Source: Chaetomium olivaceum
Lineage: Eukaryota; Ascomycota; Sordariomycetes; Sordariales; Chaetomiaceae
Assembly (NCBI GenBank): GCA_039881045.1
Contig: JAYWVB010000053.1
Location: 62,001-126,000 of the forward strand
Reading direction: 5' to 3'
Length of the DNA stretch: 64,000 nucleotides
Shown: one piece after another, positions 11,859 to 23,430 of the stretch
How the letters are laid out: every line of letters starts with the position of its first letter
Numbering within the stretch: position 1 is the first letter of the stretch
Notes under the pieces: model-generated
Databases searched by the model: none
Seen by the model: the letters and a program-made list of their open reading frames with translations, nothing else
What the model was told of the DNA's origin: nothing
Program-made: the position numbers and the translations under genes

Positions 11859-14800
11859 TTGAGAAGCACGGCTACAGCCACGAGCGTGGCCAGCACCTCC
11901 GCGACAAAGTTGCCTGAGCAGAAGCCATGGTACAAACAACCGAATCCCTGCGATGGGGCAAAATCCCTCGGTTCCCAAAGAGAAAGTCGAGTCCCCAGAG
12001 CACAAGGCTGGCTTCTTCAGCTCGCTGATTTTCCTGTGGATCGCCCCGTTGATGAACCGGGGCTACAAACGCCCACTCGAGTTCAACGACATCTACAGCG
12101 TCAACCCGGACCGCGCTGTCGACCCCCTGACGGGCAAGCTGAGGGCCGCCTTCAAACGCCGCCTTGACGCCGGGGAGAAGTACCGTTAGCCTGGGCTATC
12201 AACGAGACCTTTTTCTGGGAGATCTGGTTCGGCTTTTGCGCTTTCCTCCGTCTTGCAGGTTATGTTCCCTTTGTGCTACGTTATCTAATCCAGTTCGCCG
12301 CCGATGCTACGTTGCAAGTCTCCGAGGGCTTCCGGCGCCCAACATTGGGCACGGCGTGGATTGGTAATCGGCGTCACGGCCATGCAGGTTTGCAGAGCTT
12401 GGCCACGAACCACTTCATCTATCGTGGCATGCTCGTGGGCGGCATGGCGAGAGGTTCTTTGATCAGTTTGATCTACGAAAAGTCCATGGTGATCTCCGGA
12501 CGTGCCAGGGCCGGCGGAGGTACAGAGCTCCCGATATCCCTGCTAAGGTGGCCGAAGAACAGAGGCAGAAGGATCAGGCGCGTCAGGCAAAGAATTCCAA
12601 GAAAGCGGCTGCCGGGAACCAACCGGGTGGTCTGTGATGGCGTTTGGTTGGGACAATGGAAAATTGTGAGTCGATAATGAACCCGAAATGGTGCCGTTGT
12701 TACTCGCATGACGAAATGACTTGTCTATAGATGGCTTTAATGGGTGTCGACACCTACAGAATAGACCAAGCTTTTGGTCTGTTTCATGTCATCTGGACCG
12801 CCCCTGTCTCAATTCTGATCACTCTGGCGATGCTCCTCGTCAATTTGACCTACAGCGCCCTTGCCGGTTTTGGTTTGCTGGTGCTTGTTATGCTCTGCTT
12901 TCCATGGCCGTCAAGGGTTTGTTCGTCCGGAGAAGAGACATCAACAAGATCACGGACCAGGGGTGAGTTTAACACAGGAAATCCTACAATCAGTCCGCTT
13001 TGTCAAATTCTTCGGCTGGGAGGAGTCCTTCATGGCCCGCCTTGACGACTACAGGAATCGCGAGATCGGGGCAATCCAAGTTGTGCTGGGTATCCGCAAC
13101 GCTATCATGGCCATCGGCGTCTCATTGCCCATCTTCGCCTCCATGCTCTCGTTCATCACCTATTCCTTGACCAATCACAACCTCCACCCCGCCGAGGTGT
13201 TCTCCTCTCTCGCCCTCTTCAATGGGTTGAGGATGCCTCTGAACATGCTTCCCCTCGTCATCGGCCAGGTCACGGATGCACTGTCGTCACTTTCGCGTAT
13301 TCAAGAGTTTATGCTGGCCGAAGAGCGCGAGGACGAATGCATCCTCGAGCCCGATGCCACGAACGCTGTGGAGATGCGCGATGCTTCCTTCACATGGGAG
13401 AGGACGCCAACACAGGATTCCGAGGGGACTGTTGCTGGTCCGGCGGCGGCACCAGGAACAACAGGGGGGAAACGCAACGCCGCGGCAGCTATGTCGGTGA
13501 AGAGGATAGCACCCTTACACAGGAACAAACCGTTCAAGCTCCAGGACTTGAACCTAAAGATCGGGAGAAACGAACTTGTTGCCGTCATCGGCACTGTCGG
13601 AAGCGGCAAACCTCCCCCTGGCTGCGTTGGCCGGTGATATGCGTCAAACGAATGGCGAGGTCATCTTGGGCGCCTCCAGAGCATTCTGCCGCAGTATGCC
13701 TGGATTCAGAATGCAACAGTTCAGCAAATATCCTCTTTGGGAAAGAGATGGAAAATAAATGGTATGCCGACGTTATCAAAGCGTAAGTTGCCACACCATC
13801 GTATCCTATGACCACACCCCAAAATTAACAATCTCCCAGATGTGCTCTCCAGCCGGACTTGGATATGTTGCCAAACAACGACATGACGGAAATCGGAGAA
13901 AGGGGCATCACCATTTCTGGTGGCCAAAAACAGAGATTGAACATTGCCCGCGCCATTTACTTCGATGCCGACATAGTGCTGTTGGACGATCCCTTGAGTG
14001 CGGTTGACGCCCACGTTGGTCGTCACATCTTTGACAACGCCATCCTCGGTTTGTTGAAAGACAAGTGCCGGATCTTGGCAACGCACCAGCTTTGGGTCCT
14101 GAACCGTTGCGATCGTATCATCTGGATGGAAGAGAGGGTAAGATCCAAGCCATCGACACATTCGACAACCTCATGAAAAACTCGGAAGGCTTTCAGCAAC
14201 TTATGGAGTCGACATCCGTCGAGGAGAAGCGGAGGGACGCTGCTCCCACTCGGGCCCCGGGTGACAAGGGCGAGCCCAAGAAGAAAAAGAAAGCCAAGGG
14301 CGGTCTGATGCAATCCGAAGAGCGCGCTGTCTCAAGCGTTCCGTGGTCGGTCTACTCTACCTACATCAGGGCTTCCGGATCCATGCTCAATGCCCCTCTT
14401 GTGGTCGGGCTTTTGATCCTGTCGCAAGGGGCCAACATCGCCACAAGCTTATGGCTATCGTGGTGGACATCCAACAAGTTCGGCTACGCGATGGGGACCT
14501 ACATTGGCGTCTATGCCGGCCTCGGCGCCACGCAAGCGTTAATAATGTTCCTCTTCATGGTGTCGCTCTCGTACTTTGGTACCAAGGCAAGCAAGGGAAT
14601 GTTGCGGCAAGCCGTGAGCCGGGTCCTCCGCGCTCCCATGTCCTTCTTCGACACGACACCGCTTGGTCGCATCACGAACCGGTTCAGCCGTGACGTCGAC
14701 GTCATGGACAACACCCTCACAGATGCGATGCGTATGTACTTTTTCAGTCTTGCTAGTATCATCGCTGTCTTCATCCTCATTATCGCGTACTTCTACTACT

Positions 14801-16200
14801 TCGCCATCGCCCTGGTTCCCTTGGTCATCATCTTCCTCTTCGCCACCACCTATTATCGCGCATCAGCCAGAGAGGTCAAGCGCATCGAATCGGTCCTTAG
14901 GTCCACTCTGTCTGCCAAGTTTTCCGAAGGCCTGTCCGGCATTGCCTGCATCAGGGCCTATGGGCTAAAGGACCGGTTCATAGCCGACCTTCGCCAGGCG
15001 ATCGACGACGTGGACTCGGCTTACTTCCTCACCTTTTCCAACCAGAGGTGGTTGTCCATTCGACTCGATATGATAGGCAACTGCCTTGTCTTTACCACCG
15101 GAATTCTGGTTATAACTTCGCGATTCTCCGTCGATCCGTCTATTGGCGGCCTGGTGCTCTCATACATCCTCTCTATCGTCCAGATGATCCAGTTTACTGT
15201 GCGGCAACTAGCTGAAGTCGAGAACGGTATGAACTCGGTGGAGCGTCTCCGCTACTATGGCACAGAACTTGAGCAGGAGGCGCCCCTGAAGACAATCGAA
15301 GTCAGGGAATCATGGCCGGAGAAGGGCGAGATTGTCTTTGACAATGTCGAGATGCGGTACCGTGCAGGGCTTCCGTTGGTATTACAAGGTCTCAGCATGC
15401 ATATCCAGGGCGGCGAGCGCATCGGTATCGTGGGCCGCACTGGCGCCGGCAAGAGCTCCATCATGTCAACCCTCTTCCGGTTGGTAGAACTCTCAGGGGG
15501 TCATATCACCATTGACGGCCTCGACATCTCAACTATCGGCTTGCATGACTTGCGCTCCCGACTCGCCATCATCCCGCAAGACCCCACCCTCTTCCGCGGC
15601 ACGGTGCGGAGCAATCTCGATCCCTTTGGCGAGCACGACGATCTCACGCTCTGGTCCGCCCTGCGGCAAGCCGATCTCGTCTCGAATGACACCGGGCCGG
15701 GCTCCGATACGGAAGGCACAGCCGCATCTAACAACGACACCAACGGCGGCGCCATCGCCTCGAAAGACACCGGCCGCATTCACCTAGACACGGCCGTCGA
15801 GGAAGACGGGCTCAACTTCTCCCTCGGTCAGCGGCAGCTGATGGCGCTCGCGCGAGCCCTCGTACGCGGTTCGCAGATCATTGTCTGCGACGAGGCGACA
15901 TCAAGTGTCGACATGGAGACTGACGACAAGATCCAAGCCACCATGGCCACCGGCTTCCGCGGCAAGACGCTGCTGTGTATCGCCCACCGACTGCGGACCA
16001 TCATTGGGTACGATCGGATTTGTGTCATGGATAAGGGGCGCATTGCTGAGATGGGCCCGCCAATCGAGCTGTGGGCGATAGAGGGCGGTATTTTCAGGGG
16101 CATGTGCGAGCGCAGCGGTATCAGGGTGGAGGATATTCGGGGAGCGAAGGAAGTCCTAGATGGGCTAGGAGGCTCGCCCGCGGGTCAGGGGGATGCCTGA
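11859..16200 (+). CDS. ABC-C (MRP/Yor1-like) full transporter, first half heavily frameshifted
   Basis: Full-length ABCC exporter of the Yor1 (oligomycin-resistance) type, without a TMD0 domain, expected in the plasma membrane and exporting organic anions or drugs. Order: a short cytosolic N-terminus with a KPWYKQ motif (about 11920) and SLIFLWIAPLMNRGY, TMD1, NBD1 (Walker A GTVGSGK about 13590-13610, signature ISGGQKQR, Walker B IVLLDDPLSAVDAH), TMD2 (14340-15250) and NBD2 (GRTGAGKSS, NFSLGQRQL, VCDEATSSVD). Introns are 12667-12730 and 13783-13839. To read through, one base must be added at about 15 places: near 11948, 11967, 12183, 12334, 12358, 12393, 12531, 12635, 12891, 12960, 13609, 13616, 13690, 13728 and 14133. 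With these the product is about 1,410 residues, the normal family length. From 14134 to the stop at 16200 there is no defect. The true ATG is unclear and may lie upstream of 11859, where an in-frame TAG intervenes. It is either an assembly-damaged gene or a recent pseudogene. Confidence 0.85.
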
Positions 16201-17613
16201 TGACGAGGAGAAAAGAAGATACGCGCTGAGATGTCACTCTGGATAAGGGCCGAGTTGGCTTGGGAGGTATGATAGAGGATTCAGCGGTACATATTCTACC
16301 GTAACTATAGACAGTTTCCTGTGAATAATAATACAAGCGAGTAATACACAAATAAACATGAAAATTTACCTTGGCGACACCCTGGGGCCAATGTTTGGGA
16401 GCAGAGATTGCGGGATTGTATACGAACCGCCGAGAGGTGGAGTTCTCGTATTGCCATGCCGGGAGAAATTAGATCTATACCCTTTCGCAATGTTCCGACT
16501 CCCGTGGTTATACGATGCGACACACATTGCACATTTCGGTTGGCGAAGGCACATGCTGTGACACTCGACTATCGCTCAATATACGAAACCATGGTTGTGT
16601 CTCCCCGCCTGCTGCCGTTGCCTGGATAGATGTAGGATCTGCGTGGCTGCCCTTGACAACTCACCATGACTTTGCAAAGTGACGAATATATCAGAAAATA
16701 TACATAGTAGCTAGCTAGATAGATAGTCGCATCCAAAAGCCCCGAGCAAAGGAAGCCACCGACCCCTTTCATCCTACACCATGCATGTCAGGTTCCCACC
16801 CACTTACCGTACATATATAACTATATGCACGTAGATGGCATGTAGGACGCACCGCGGGAAACCACGCGCATCGCATGACACGGTCATACGCAAGCCACAT
16901 AACCAAAGCATCTCACATTCCATGTATGTATGCACTCTCCGCATATATACCTACATATTCCGTACATACACCGATCAGAGCGTCGGCCGTTCCACAGCAT
17001 CAGTAGCGGGGTCTGCGTACGCTCGATGTTGTCTGCCGTTACACAGGCAGTGTTCAGTTCAGTCTGGGTTGACGTTGGTTTACTCCGGTCCGGGAGAGAC
17101 AGGACATGTCTTGTGTTAGGGTTAGGAGGGTTCAGTTAGTCTCCGAGAACTGAGATGGTGAGCGAGTCAATTGGGGTTGGGATGGGTAGGGAGACGGATA
17201 AGTAGGACATATATATATTAGGGGGTGGGGGGGTTCATTCCCAACAGATACATCGCTCGCGGGAATCACTGCTGCAGAAGGTATGTTCATTACTGGCGAT
17301 AAAAGCATATGGAGTAAACAATAGCAAGCAGCAAGGCCTATGTACCGTGGGTGAAGCAAAAGCAGCAGCAAAAGAAATAGGAAAGTCAGGCGCGGCCACA
17401 ACACCGTCTAAAATGCCGTAGAAGAGCAGCAGCAGCAGCAGCAGCAAAGCTCAAACAAGACTGGCTCGCTGTGTCAAAACTCCGCATCCATCCCCAAGTG
17501 TCGTCCTCCACCCTCTGTTTAAGGCTCTGTTCTGTACACACAACACAACAGAACACCAACCCGATTCGGGAACCATCCCCAACCTTGGCCGAATAAAAAA
17601 AAGCAGCACCCAA
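16201..17613. other. Intergenic between convergent transporter and CSI2-like gene
   Basis: No gene seen. The stretch holds AT-rich tracts with ATAT/ACAT-type repeats (about 16680-16990 and 17205-17220) and a trinucleotide repeat. It probably contains both 3' UTRs. Confidence 0.5.
17425..17448. repeat. (AGC)8 microsatellite
   Basis: Eight near-perfect AGC units in the 3' flank of the Csi2-like gene. It is not inside a supported coding frame. Confidence 0.85.
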
Positions 17614-18815
17614 TTAGTCGTGAAATCTAGCCCCGTACACACCGCGCAACCCCCCGTCTACCAAGCAGCCCCCGCAAAAGCGCACATCACTAGTACCGCC
17701 CGCCGCGCTGACTCCCGTGGCTGTTGGGCGGGGGGTTCCCGTTCCCGGCGGCGGGAACATGCCTGGCTGTTCATCAAGCAAGTCGTCCAGGTAAGCGCTC
17801 GGGGCCCTCGCGCCGGGGCTGGGCGGCCGGTTCAGGTTGAGCGAGCTGGTGCTGAAGTTCCGCGAGACGACCCTCGGCCCGACGTCGGGCGACTCGGGAG
17901 GGGAAGGGCCGAGGTGGCCGCCGCGCCCGCGCGACGAGGGCCGCAGCGTGCTCATGCTGATCGAGTTGCCCTGCGTGTGGCCGCTGCTGCGGGTGACGGG
18001 CGAGGCGGAGGCGTAGAAGCCCGAGGGGAGGAAGCGGGCTGAGTCGCGGTTCGATCCGCCGATGCCGCCGGACCCGGGGCCGGCAGCCGTGGGCGAGAAG
18101 AGAGGTTCGTCTGGCTGGGTGTTGCGGATGGCGTGGGGCCGCGGTTGGTCCTCCGTCCATTGGCGCCGGCTACGCCAGCACCAGCGAGGGAGGCGGAGGA
18201 TTCGCGCTCAATGTACTTGTAGAACTGAGCCGGGGGCGCCGGGAACGAAGCAGCGTTCTTGTCACCTGGTCCGCGGCCGTTGTTGACGGCGTGCTGGGCA
18301 AGGGCGGCACGCTCGACGGACCGATGCAAGAGGCAGGCAACAATTGCGCGCCAGAGCAGGATTGCGACACCAAAGGCGCCCAGGATAGCGCCTACCGCGA
18401 TGAAGACGGTGCCGTCGGGGAGGGTGGAGTGGTTCATGAAGGGGGCATTGCGGGTCGGCGGGATAGACGGTGGTGGGTACGTCGGAATCTCAGTGTTGAC
18501 CGTCTTCGTAACCGACGGCATGTCGGTTGGGCGCGTTCGGGAAATACTAGTGCTCAACTGCGGGGGCGGCCCGGGGTCGGATGATGATGAAGGCGATGAT
18601 GCCCGTGATGATGTCCGTTCCTGTGCTGTACTCGTGGAAGGGGGTTCGCGGGCCGAAGTCGTCTCTGTTTGTTGCGGTGGTTGATTGGGTTCTTCTCTCG
18701 TGTTGGTGGCCGCGGGGGGGTTATTTTCTGTTGTTGGCCTGTTGTCATTTTCGTTATCGTCTTGGGCCACGACCCTGAGGGCGAAGAACGCGGTTAGAAG
18801 CAGGGCGCGCTTCAA
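17614..18815 (-). CDS. Csi2-like single-pass membrane protein, one frameshift
   Basis: Type I membrane protein resembling fungal Csi2, which has been linked to chitin synthesis and cell-wall formation in yeast. Signal peptide MKRALLLTAFFALRVVA is followed by a Thr/Ser/Pro-rich, probably O-glycosylated ectodomain of about 120 residues. One transmembrane helix follows (VAVGAILGAFGVAILL-like, about 18390-18340), then a basic juxtamembrane part with the conserved FYKYIERESSAS and a long Ser/Pro/Gly-rich cytosolic tail. The tail contains TPSQTNL, LPSGFYASASPV and YLDDLLDEQPGMFP. The frame breaks at about 18100-18112, just after TPSQTNL. One added base joins the two parts into 400 residues. No intron is seen. 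The conserved tail motifs on both sides of the break argue for one gene. Family call is good; function is inferred only from the family. Confidence 0.8.
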
Positions 18816-20170
18816 TGAGAGAGTGAGGACCCCATGGCGACCGGTTGTGTGTCGCTGGCAGGCGACGGTGAGAAAGGAACGGAATGGTATTGTTGGTTGT
18901 TGCTACGGCGGGGTTCGATATGGCGAGTCGTCCGGACACGTGTGATGGCGGTCCGCCGACGAACTAAGTTTGTTGTTGTACGAAGCAGAGGTAGTACTTC
19001 GTAGTAACCGTCGAGAGAAGCGACCTAATGGTTGGGCCTGCAAAAGCGGCTGGGTGCTGACGTGCGGCGTCGGAATCGAGGTCTCACAATACGGACCGCG
19101 ACTGGACCAGACGGGGGTAAACGGGACGAACTGGGTCGGTTTCGGCGTCGATCTGAAAGAGAAAAAGGCAAACGAGAGGATGCGGCGCGTCTTTCAAGCG
19201 GCCGACTGCAAAACGGGGCGAAAACCGCTGTTGATGTTGGCGACAGAGTCTATTTCATGGCTGGCGCAGGATCGGGAATGACGGATTGTGGAAGTGGGTT
19301 GGTTGAGGCTTTGCGCGCGCAACCAGCAACGGCAGGGCAGGAAAAGGAGCTCGAGAGGCACCCTTCCCCTGCCTTCCTTTCCCTCCCTGGGGTCTGCCCA
19401 GGCTCGGCAGCGGCAGCGGCAGGGGAAGAGGCGCCATGCCGCACTCTTTTCTGCCGCCGTCTCAGCTCTCAGCTGCCCACTCAGAACTTGGAAGACCCAT
19501 TGGTACCGTACGGATGGCGCTTGACACGGAGCAGCAGTGAGTTACTAATACAACAAACAAACAAATGCAACACAACCGCCCGCCATTCCCGAGTTGCTGG
19601 GTTGATCGGGATGTTGCATATTCGATTGCAGTCTGCAGAATCTTGGACCCCTAATCTGGAGTGAGACATTAGACCCTTAACTGACAACTCTTAGTTGCCT
19701 GTCCCGTCTGTTAGTTGGCGGCCCGGTTCCCGTCCTGAAGGCCTGATTTGACGGCTGGAGAAAAACATCTCACGATGACGTGCCTCTGATGGTCGTTGAA
19801 CACTGCACAGGATGCCTGGCTGCCTGGTGTGGTGTGAATGTTCGTTGGCGTTTGTTCGCACTGTGAGTGCAGGTTGCTCCCAATAAAGATGCGACAAAAT
19901 TTCAATTTTTAGCTCGATCCCAAACCGCTTTGCCCGCCAGCTTTCTGCCAACCGCCAACAGCTGCTTCTACGAGTAGTGGGGCTTTGCTTCGACGCTGCA
20001 TCAACCTTCACAATCATTCTCATCGCCACGGCAGGCACTGAATTTTTGCATATCAACCGGAACAAAACAGCCAAGATTTCACATTGAGTGATCGCCATAT
20101 ACCATTTCGAATACCACAATCCGTCCTTTTAGTTACACTTAATTCAGCTTGTGCCAACCGAAACGACAAA
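18816..20170. other. Intergenic between divergent CSI2-like gene and FCF1
   Basis: No gene seen. This 1.35-kb spacer must contain both promoters. Open frames at 19032-19664 and 19691-20119 carry no domain and conflict with one another. Confidence 0.5.
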
Positions 20171-21254
20171 ATGGGTGTCGCCAAACGGACAAGAAAATTC
20201 GCAACGGCACGTGACCTCTATATATAATTTCCAACATGAACGGATACTAACACCTGATACAGGTCAAGCGTATGATCGGGAAGAGGGATGACCGTCGCAA
20301 GGAAGATGCCGTTAAGAAGGCCGAGTTGGAACTGAAGAAGAAGAAGGAGGAGGCGGTCCGCGAAGTGTGCGTCACCCTGTTGCTGTCGATGGTCATGGCC
20401 AAGGTCCCTTATCGCTGACATGTTACAGACCCCAGATGCCGTCGTCCATGTTCTTTCAGCACAACACAGCTTTGGTTCCTGTGAGTATACCGTCTCCAAT
20501 GTCTTGTGATAGAGCGGCGCTAATCTTAACTCTCATAGCCCTATCAAGTCCTAGTGGTATGTCGGTCAAAGGTTTACCTGCGGTTTCATGATCTGACTTG
20601 TCCCAGGATACCAACTTCCTCTCGAGGACAGTAGGAGCCAAGCTGCCGCTATTGGAATCAGTATGTGGTCCACCAGCATTGCCCACCGAAGATCTTGACT
20701 GACTCGATCTGCGCAGGCGATGGACTGTCTTTTTGCGTCGGCCAATATTATCATCACATCCTGCGTTATGGCGTGAGTGTCCACCTTCACCTTTCGAGAC
20801 TCTCTGTGTTCTGACAACTGCCGTACAGTGAATTGGAAAAGCTGGGGCCAAAGTACCGTGTGGCCTTGATGAGTGAGCACCGCTAACTTGAACTACGGGT
20901 TGAACGCGGCTAACTGTTGTGTAGTTGCCCGCGATGAGAGGTGGACACGCCTGACTTGCGACCACAAAGGCACATATGCCGACGACGTACGTAACGCTCG
21001 AGTGCACCACGTATCTGAGAATTTCATGAGCTGACAAATTTAGTGCATCGTCGACCGCATACAAAAACACCGCATCTATATTGTTGCCAGTATGTCCAAG
21101 CCCCCTTAGCATCTTTGGGTCCCTCCTAACCCGTCATCTAGCAAACGATCGCGACCTCAAAAGGCGGATTCGCAAGGTCCCTGGTGTTCCCATCATGTCC
21201 GTCATGAAAGGCAAATACGCCATCGAGAGACTCCCCGGCGCGCCTGCGACTTGA
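20171..21254 (+). CDS. FCF1: FCF1/UTP24 PIN-domain rRNA-processing endonuclease
   Basis: PIN-domain nuclease of the small-subunit processome, which cleaves pre-rRNA at the early A1/A2 sites in the nucleolus. Spliced product is 194 residues, the usual length, with no frame defect. Motifs are the basic N-terminus (MGVAKRTRKF), RMIGKRDDRRKE, PQMPSSMFFQHNTALVPPY, the PIN acidic core in VLVDTNFLSRT and DDCIVDR, ATNDRDLKRR, and the C-terminal MSVMKGKYAIERLPG. Ten exons: 20171-20206, 20263-20366, 20429-20480, 20539-20556, 20607-20660, 20717-20772, 20829-20872, 20925-20986, 21044-21089, 21142-21254. The nine introns are 50-62 bp, and one exon is only 18 bp. The first intron (20207-20262) starts with GC rather than GT, yet the frame requires this junction, and a TACTAAC-like branch site lies at 20245-20250. 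The identification is certain. Intron density is unusually high for a gene of 1.1 kb. Confidence 0.97.
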
Positions 21255-23251
21255 GGTGTTTGTTGGTTGTCTAGTACAAGACATCAATTCCCAAAAGTCG
21301 ACCAAGGCGCAGACCAGCGCCAAACTACAGATGAGCATGCCGTTTATGAGAGGAGCGCAGGCCGAAACAGCGGTTTGTTCGTCGGCATAGGGACCGCGCT
21401 CAGTGCCGCGTATCCCCTGCCGTGAGATGACGGGTGACGGGGGGCCATACCCCCTTCCTCACACCTGGCGATTGGCGGAAGAGGGAGGAGCATACGCTAT
21501 TAATTTACAGCTGTGTGTATGTAATGGATTAGTCGCATGGGTTAAGTAAAGTCAAGGGGGTATGCCGGCGGGTTTCACAGAGGCGCAAACCCACAATATA
21601 ACTTCCCGTCAGATACCAACCCTTGCAGTTGAGCGTATTATTCCACGTCAAATGGCGATTGCTGGTTCGCTATTGCATATGCTTTCGTACCTTATTAGCT
21701 TTTCCTGCTAGGAGACGATAAAGGGGGGACATAACCGTAACGCGGAAGCGCTATTATGTTCCACCGGGGACACGCGGCCGTTGGCAGGGCGAGCGGGTAT
21801 CAGGACCAAAAACCGGCGACCTTCTAGCGCTTGTAAATGGACTCTCTTGAGCCTGCAGGTTGTGCTTAGACCCGGTTTAACCTGCATTGACAATCCTCTC
21901 AGCACCTCCATATCTATTTCCCGCGGAGATCATCACACTGAGGCAACGCAATAACGACCATACCAGTGCTTCGACAACTCCATGGACATACCTGCCCCTC
22001 CTTTTATAGGCGTAGATATAACGGGGCGGCTGACATATTTCACCTTCTCCATCCCCGGCCTCCTGTCCTTCTTTTCTTCCGCATCACTTTTTCTCCAACC
22101 CTTCTTTCTCCGTTCCCACCTCCATCTCCCGGTGCTCAAAAGACTTAACCTACACTCGCCCTTGAGCCTCCCTCGGCCGTTTTCACATTCGACTTTATCT
22201 TCGGCTATGATTCCCTTTTCCGCGCGGGATTCCGGCCTATGACTTATAGCAAGAATCATATGAGAGCTCACGCCCGATGCGTTGCTTCGCCACTAACAAA
22301 CGAGCATCACATAGGACGCAGCCAAACGGATAGTTGCTCACCTAAAACCACTCATGAATGCTAAAGCTAGCGTATTCTAATTTCTGTGATATCATCGGGT
22401 CGACTACAGCAACCTTCGCGAGCCCATTTGGACTCCGCCTACCAAAGTGTGAACCACGTCATCAAGTTGGCTCTGCTCTCAACATTCGATCCTATGGAAG
22501 GACTCTTGGTATTAACAACCTGGGGGTTGGGTTTGGTATGCTGAGTGAGGAACGCATCATTCTATCAGTCTGTCAGGATTCAGACGGGGCATAAGTCAAC
22601 ATCCGTATTCACATCCAACATCCTATGACGAGACACCCGGGTTTGGCCTCGTGGTCTACGTCACAGCATACCACGGCAACAGACAAACTTGTTCGATCGC
22701 CCGGTCACGGCCTCCGTCGAGAGGCGTACCAATGTACATCGTACTTGGTGGGTTTGGCCAAGGCTCACGTTCAACCATCGCCGCGGCATTAGACGCAATG
22801 ACATCAAGTTATGACGGCCGCAGGACACACGGACGGTAAGATGAAGTCATGATACAGATAACTACACACCCGATAACGATGTCGACAATACCAAAAGCGG
22901 CTTAACGCACTCCCCCTGATTGTTCTCACATCAAGCGACCCGACATGCTGCAGCATCGAGCTTGCCCATCTCAAACCCCGACACACCAGCCCCGACCCGC
23001 GCTACATCGTCATCTCACGTGTTGTGACGACCAAGTGCCAACAATGAGCGGGCTTTCAGAAGCGCTCGAAAGACCGATATGGCCCAGACAAGGAACCAGT
23101 CGAGAGCAGCGGCTCGGATATGGACACCAACACAGATGCCACACTCACGATCCAACATTAGAGACGCCTACGATGCTACTAACCTCATCCGGCATTCCGA
23201 ACAGAACACCCGACTTTAACCACCACCGCAGGGATGGCCAACCCCGTGGCT

Positions 23252-23430
23252 CTCACCCGTCCCGTCCCCCACCTAACGGGGAGGGCTGGCTGTCCTCACG
23301 GATGTCAGGTCTCCTGAATCTCACCCGTTCCGTCTACCTCGTAACCGTTGCCACAGTGCTGATCGTCCTCACCAGGCACGACCAGCCCCCTGCTTGGGGG
23401 CCTCACCCGTTCCGTTCACCACTTAGCCGT
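23252..23430 (+). repeat. Three dispersed copies of a 28-29-bp element
   Basis: Copies start at 23252, 23320 and 23402 (spacing 68 and 82 bp). Each begins CTCACCCGTYCCGT and ends in a CYWNSKTARCCG-like block. Sequence between copies is not repeated. They are not in one common reading frame relative to each other. Confidence 0.6.

Noticed and set aside
12963..12978. GTGAGT..CAG as a tiny intron in the ABC transporter
   Set aside because: Only 16 bp; the sequence encodes the conserved VSLTQ that precedes EILQSVRFVKFFGW, so it is exon with a missing base before it.
12182..14134. Programmed ribosomal frameshifting in the ABC transporter
   Set aside because: Fifteen sites without a shared slippery motif or downstream structure, and the same kind of break in unrelated genes; sequence error fits better.
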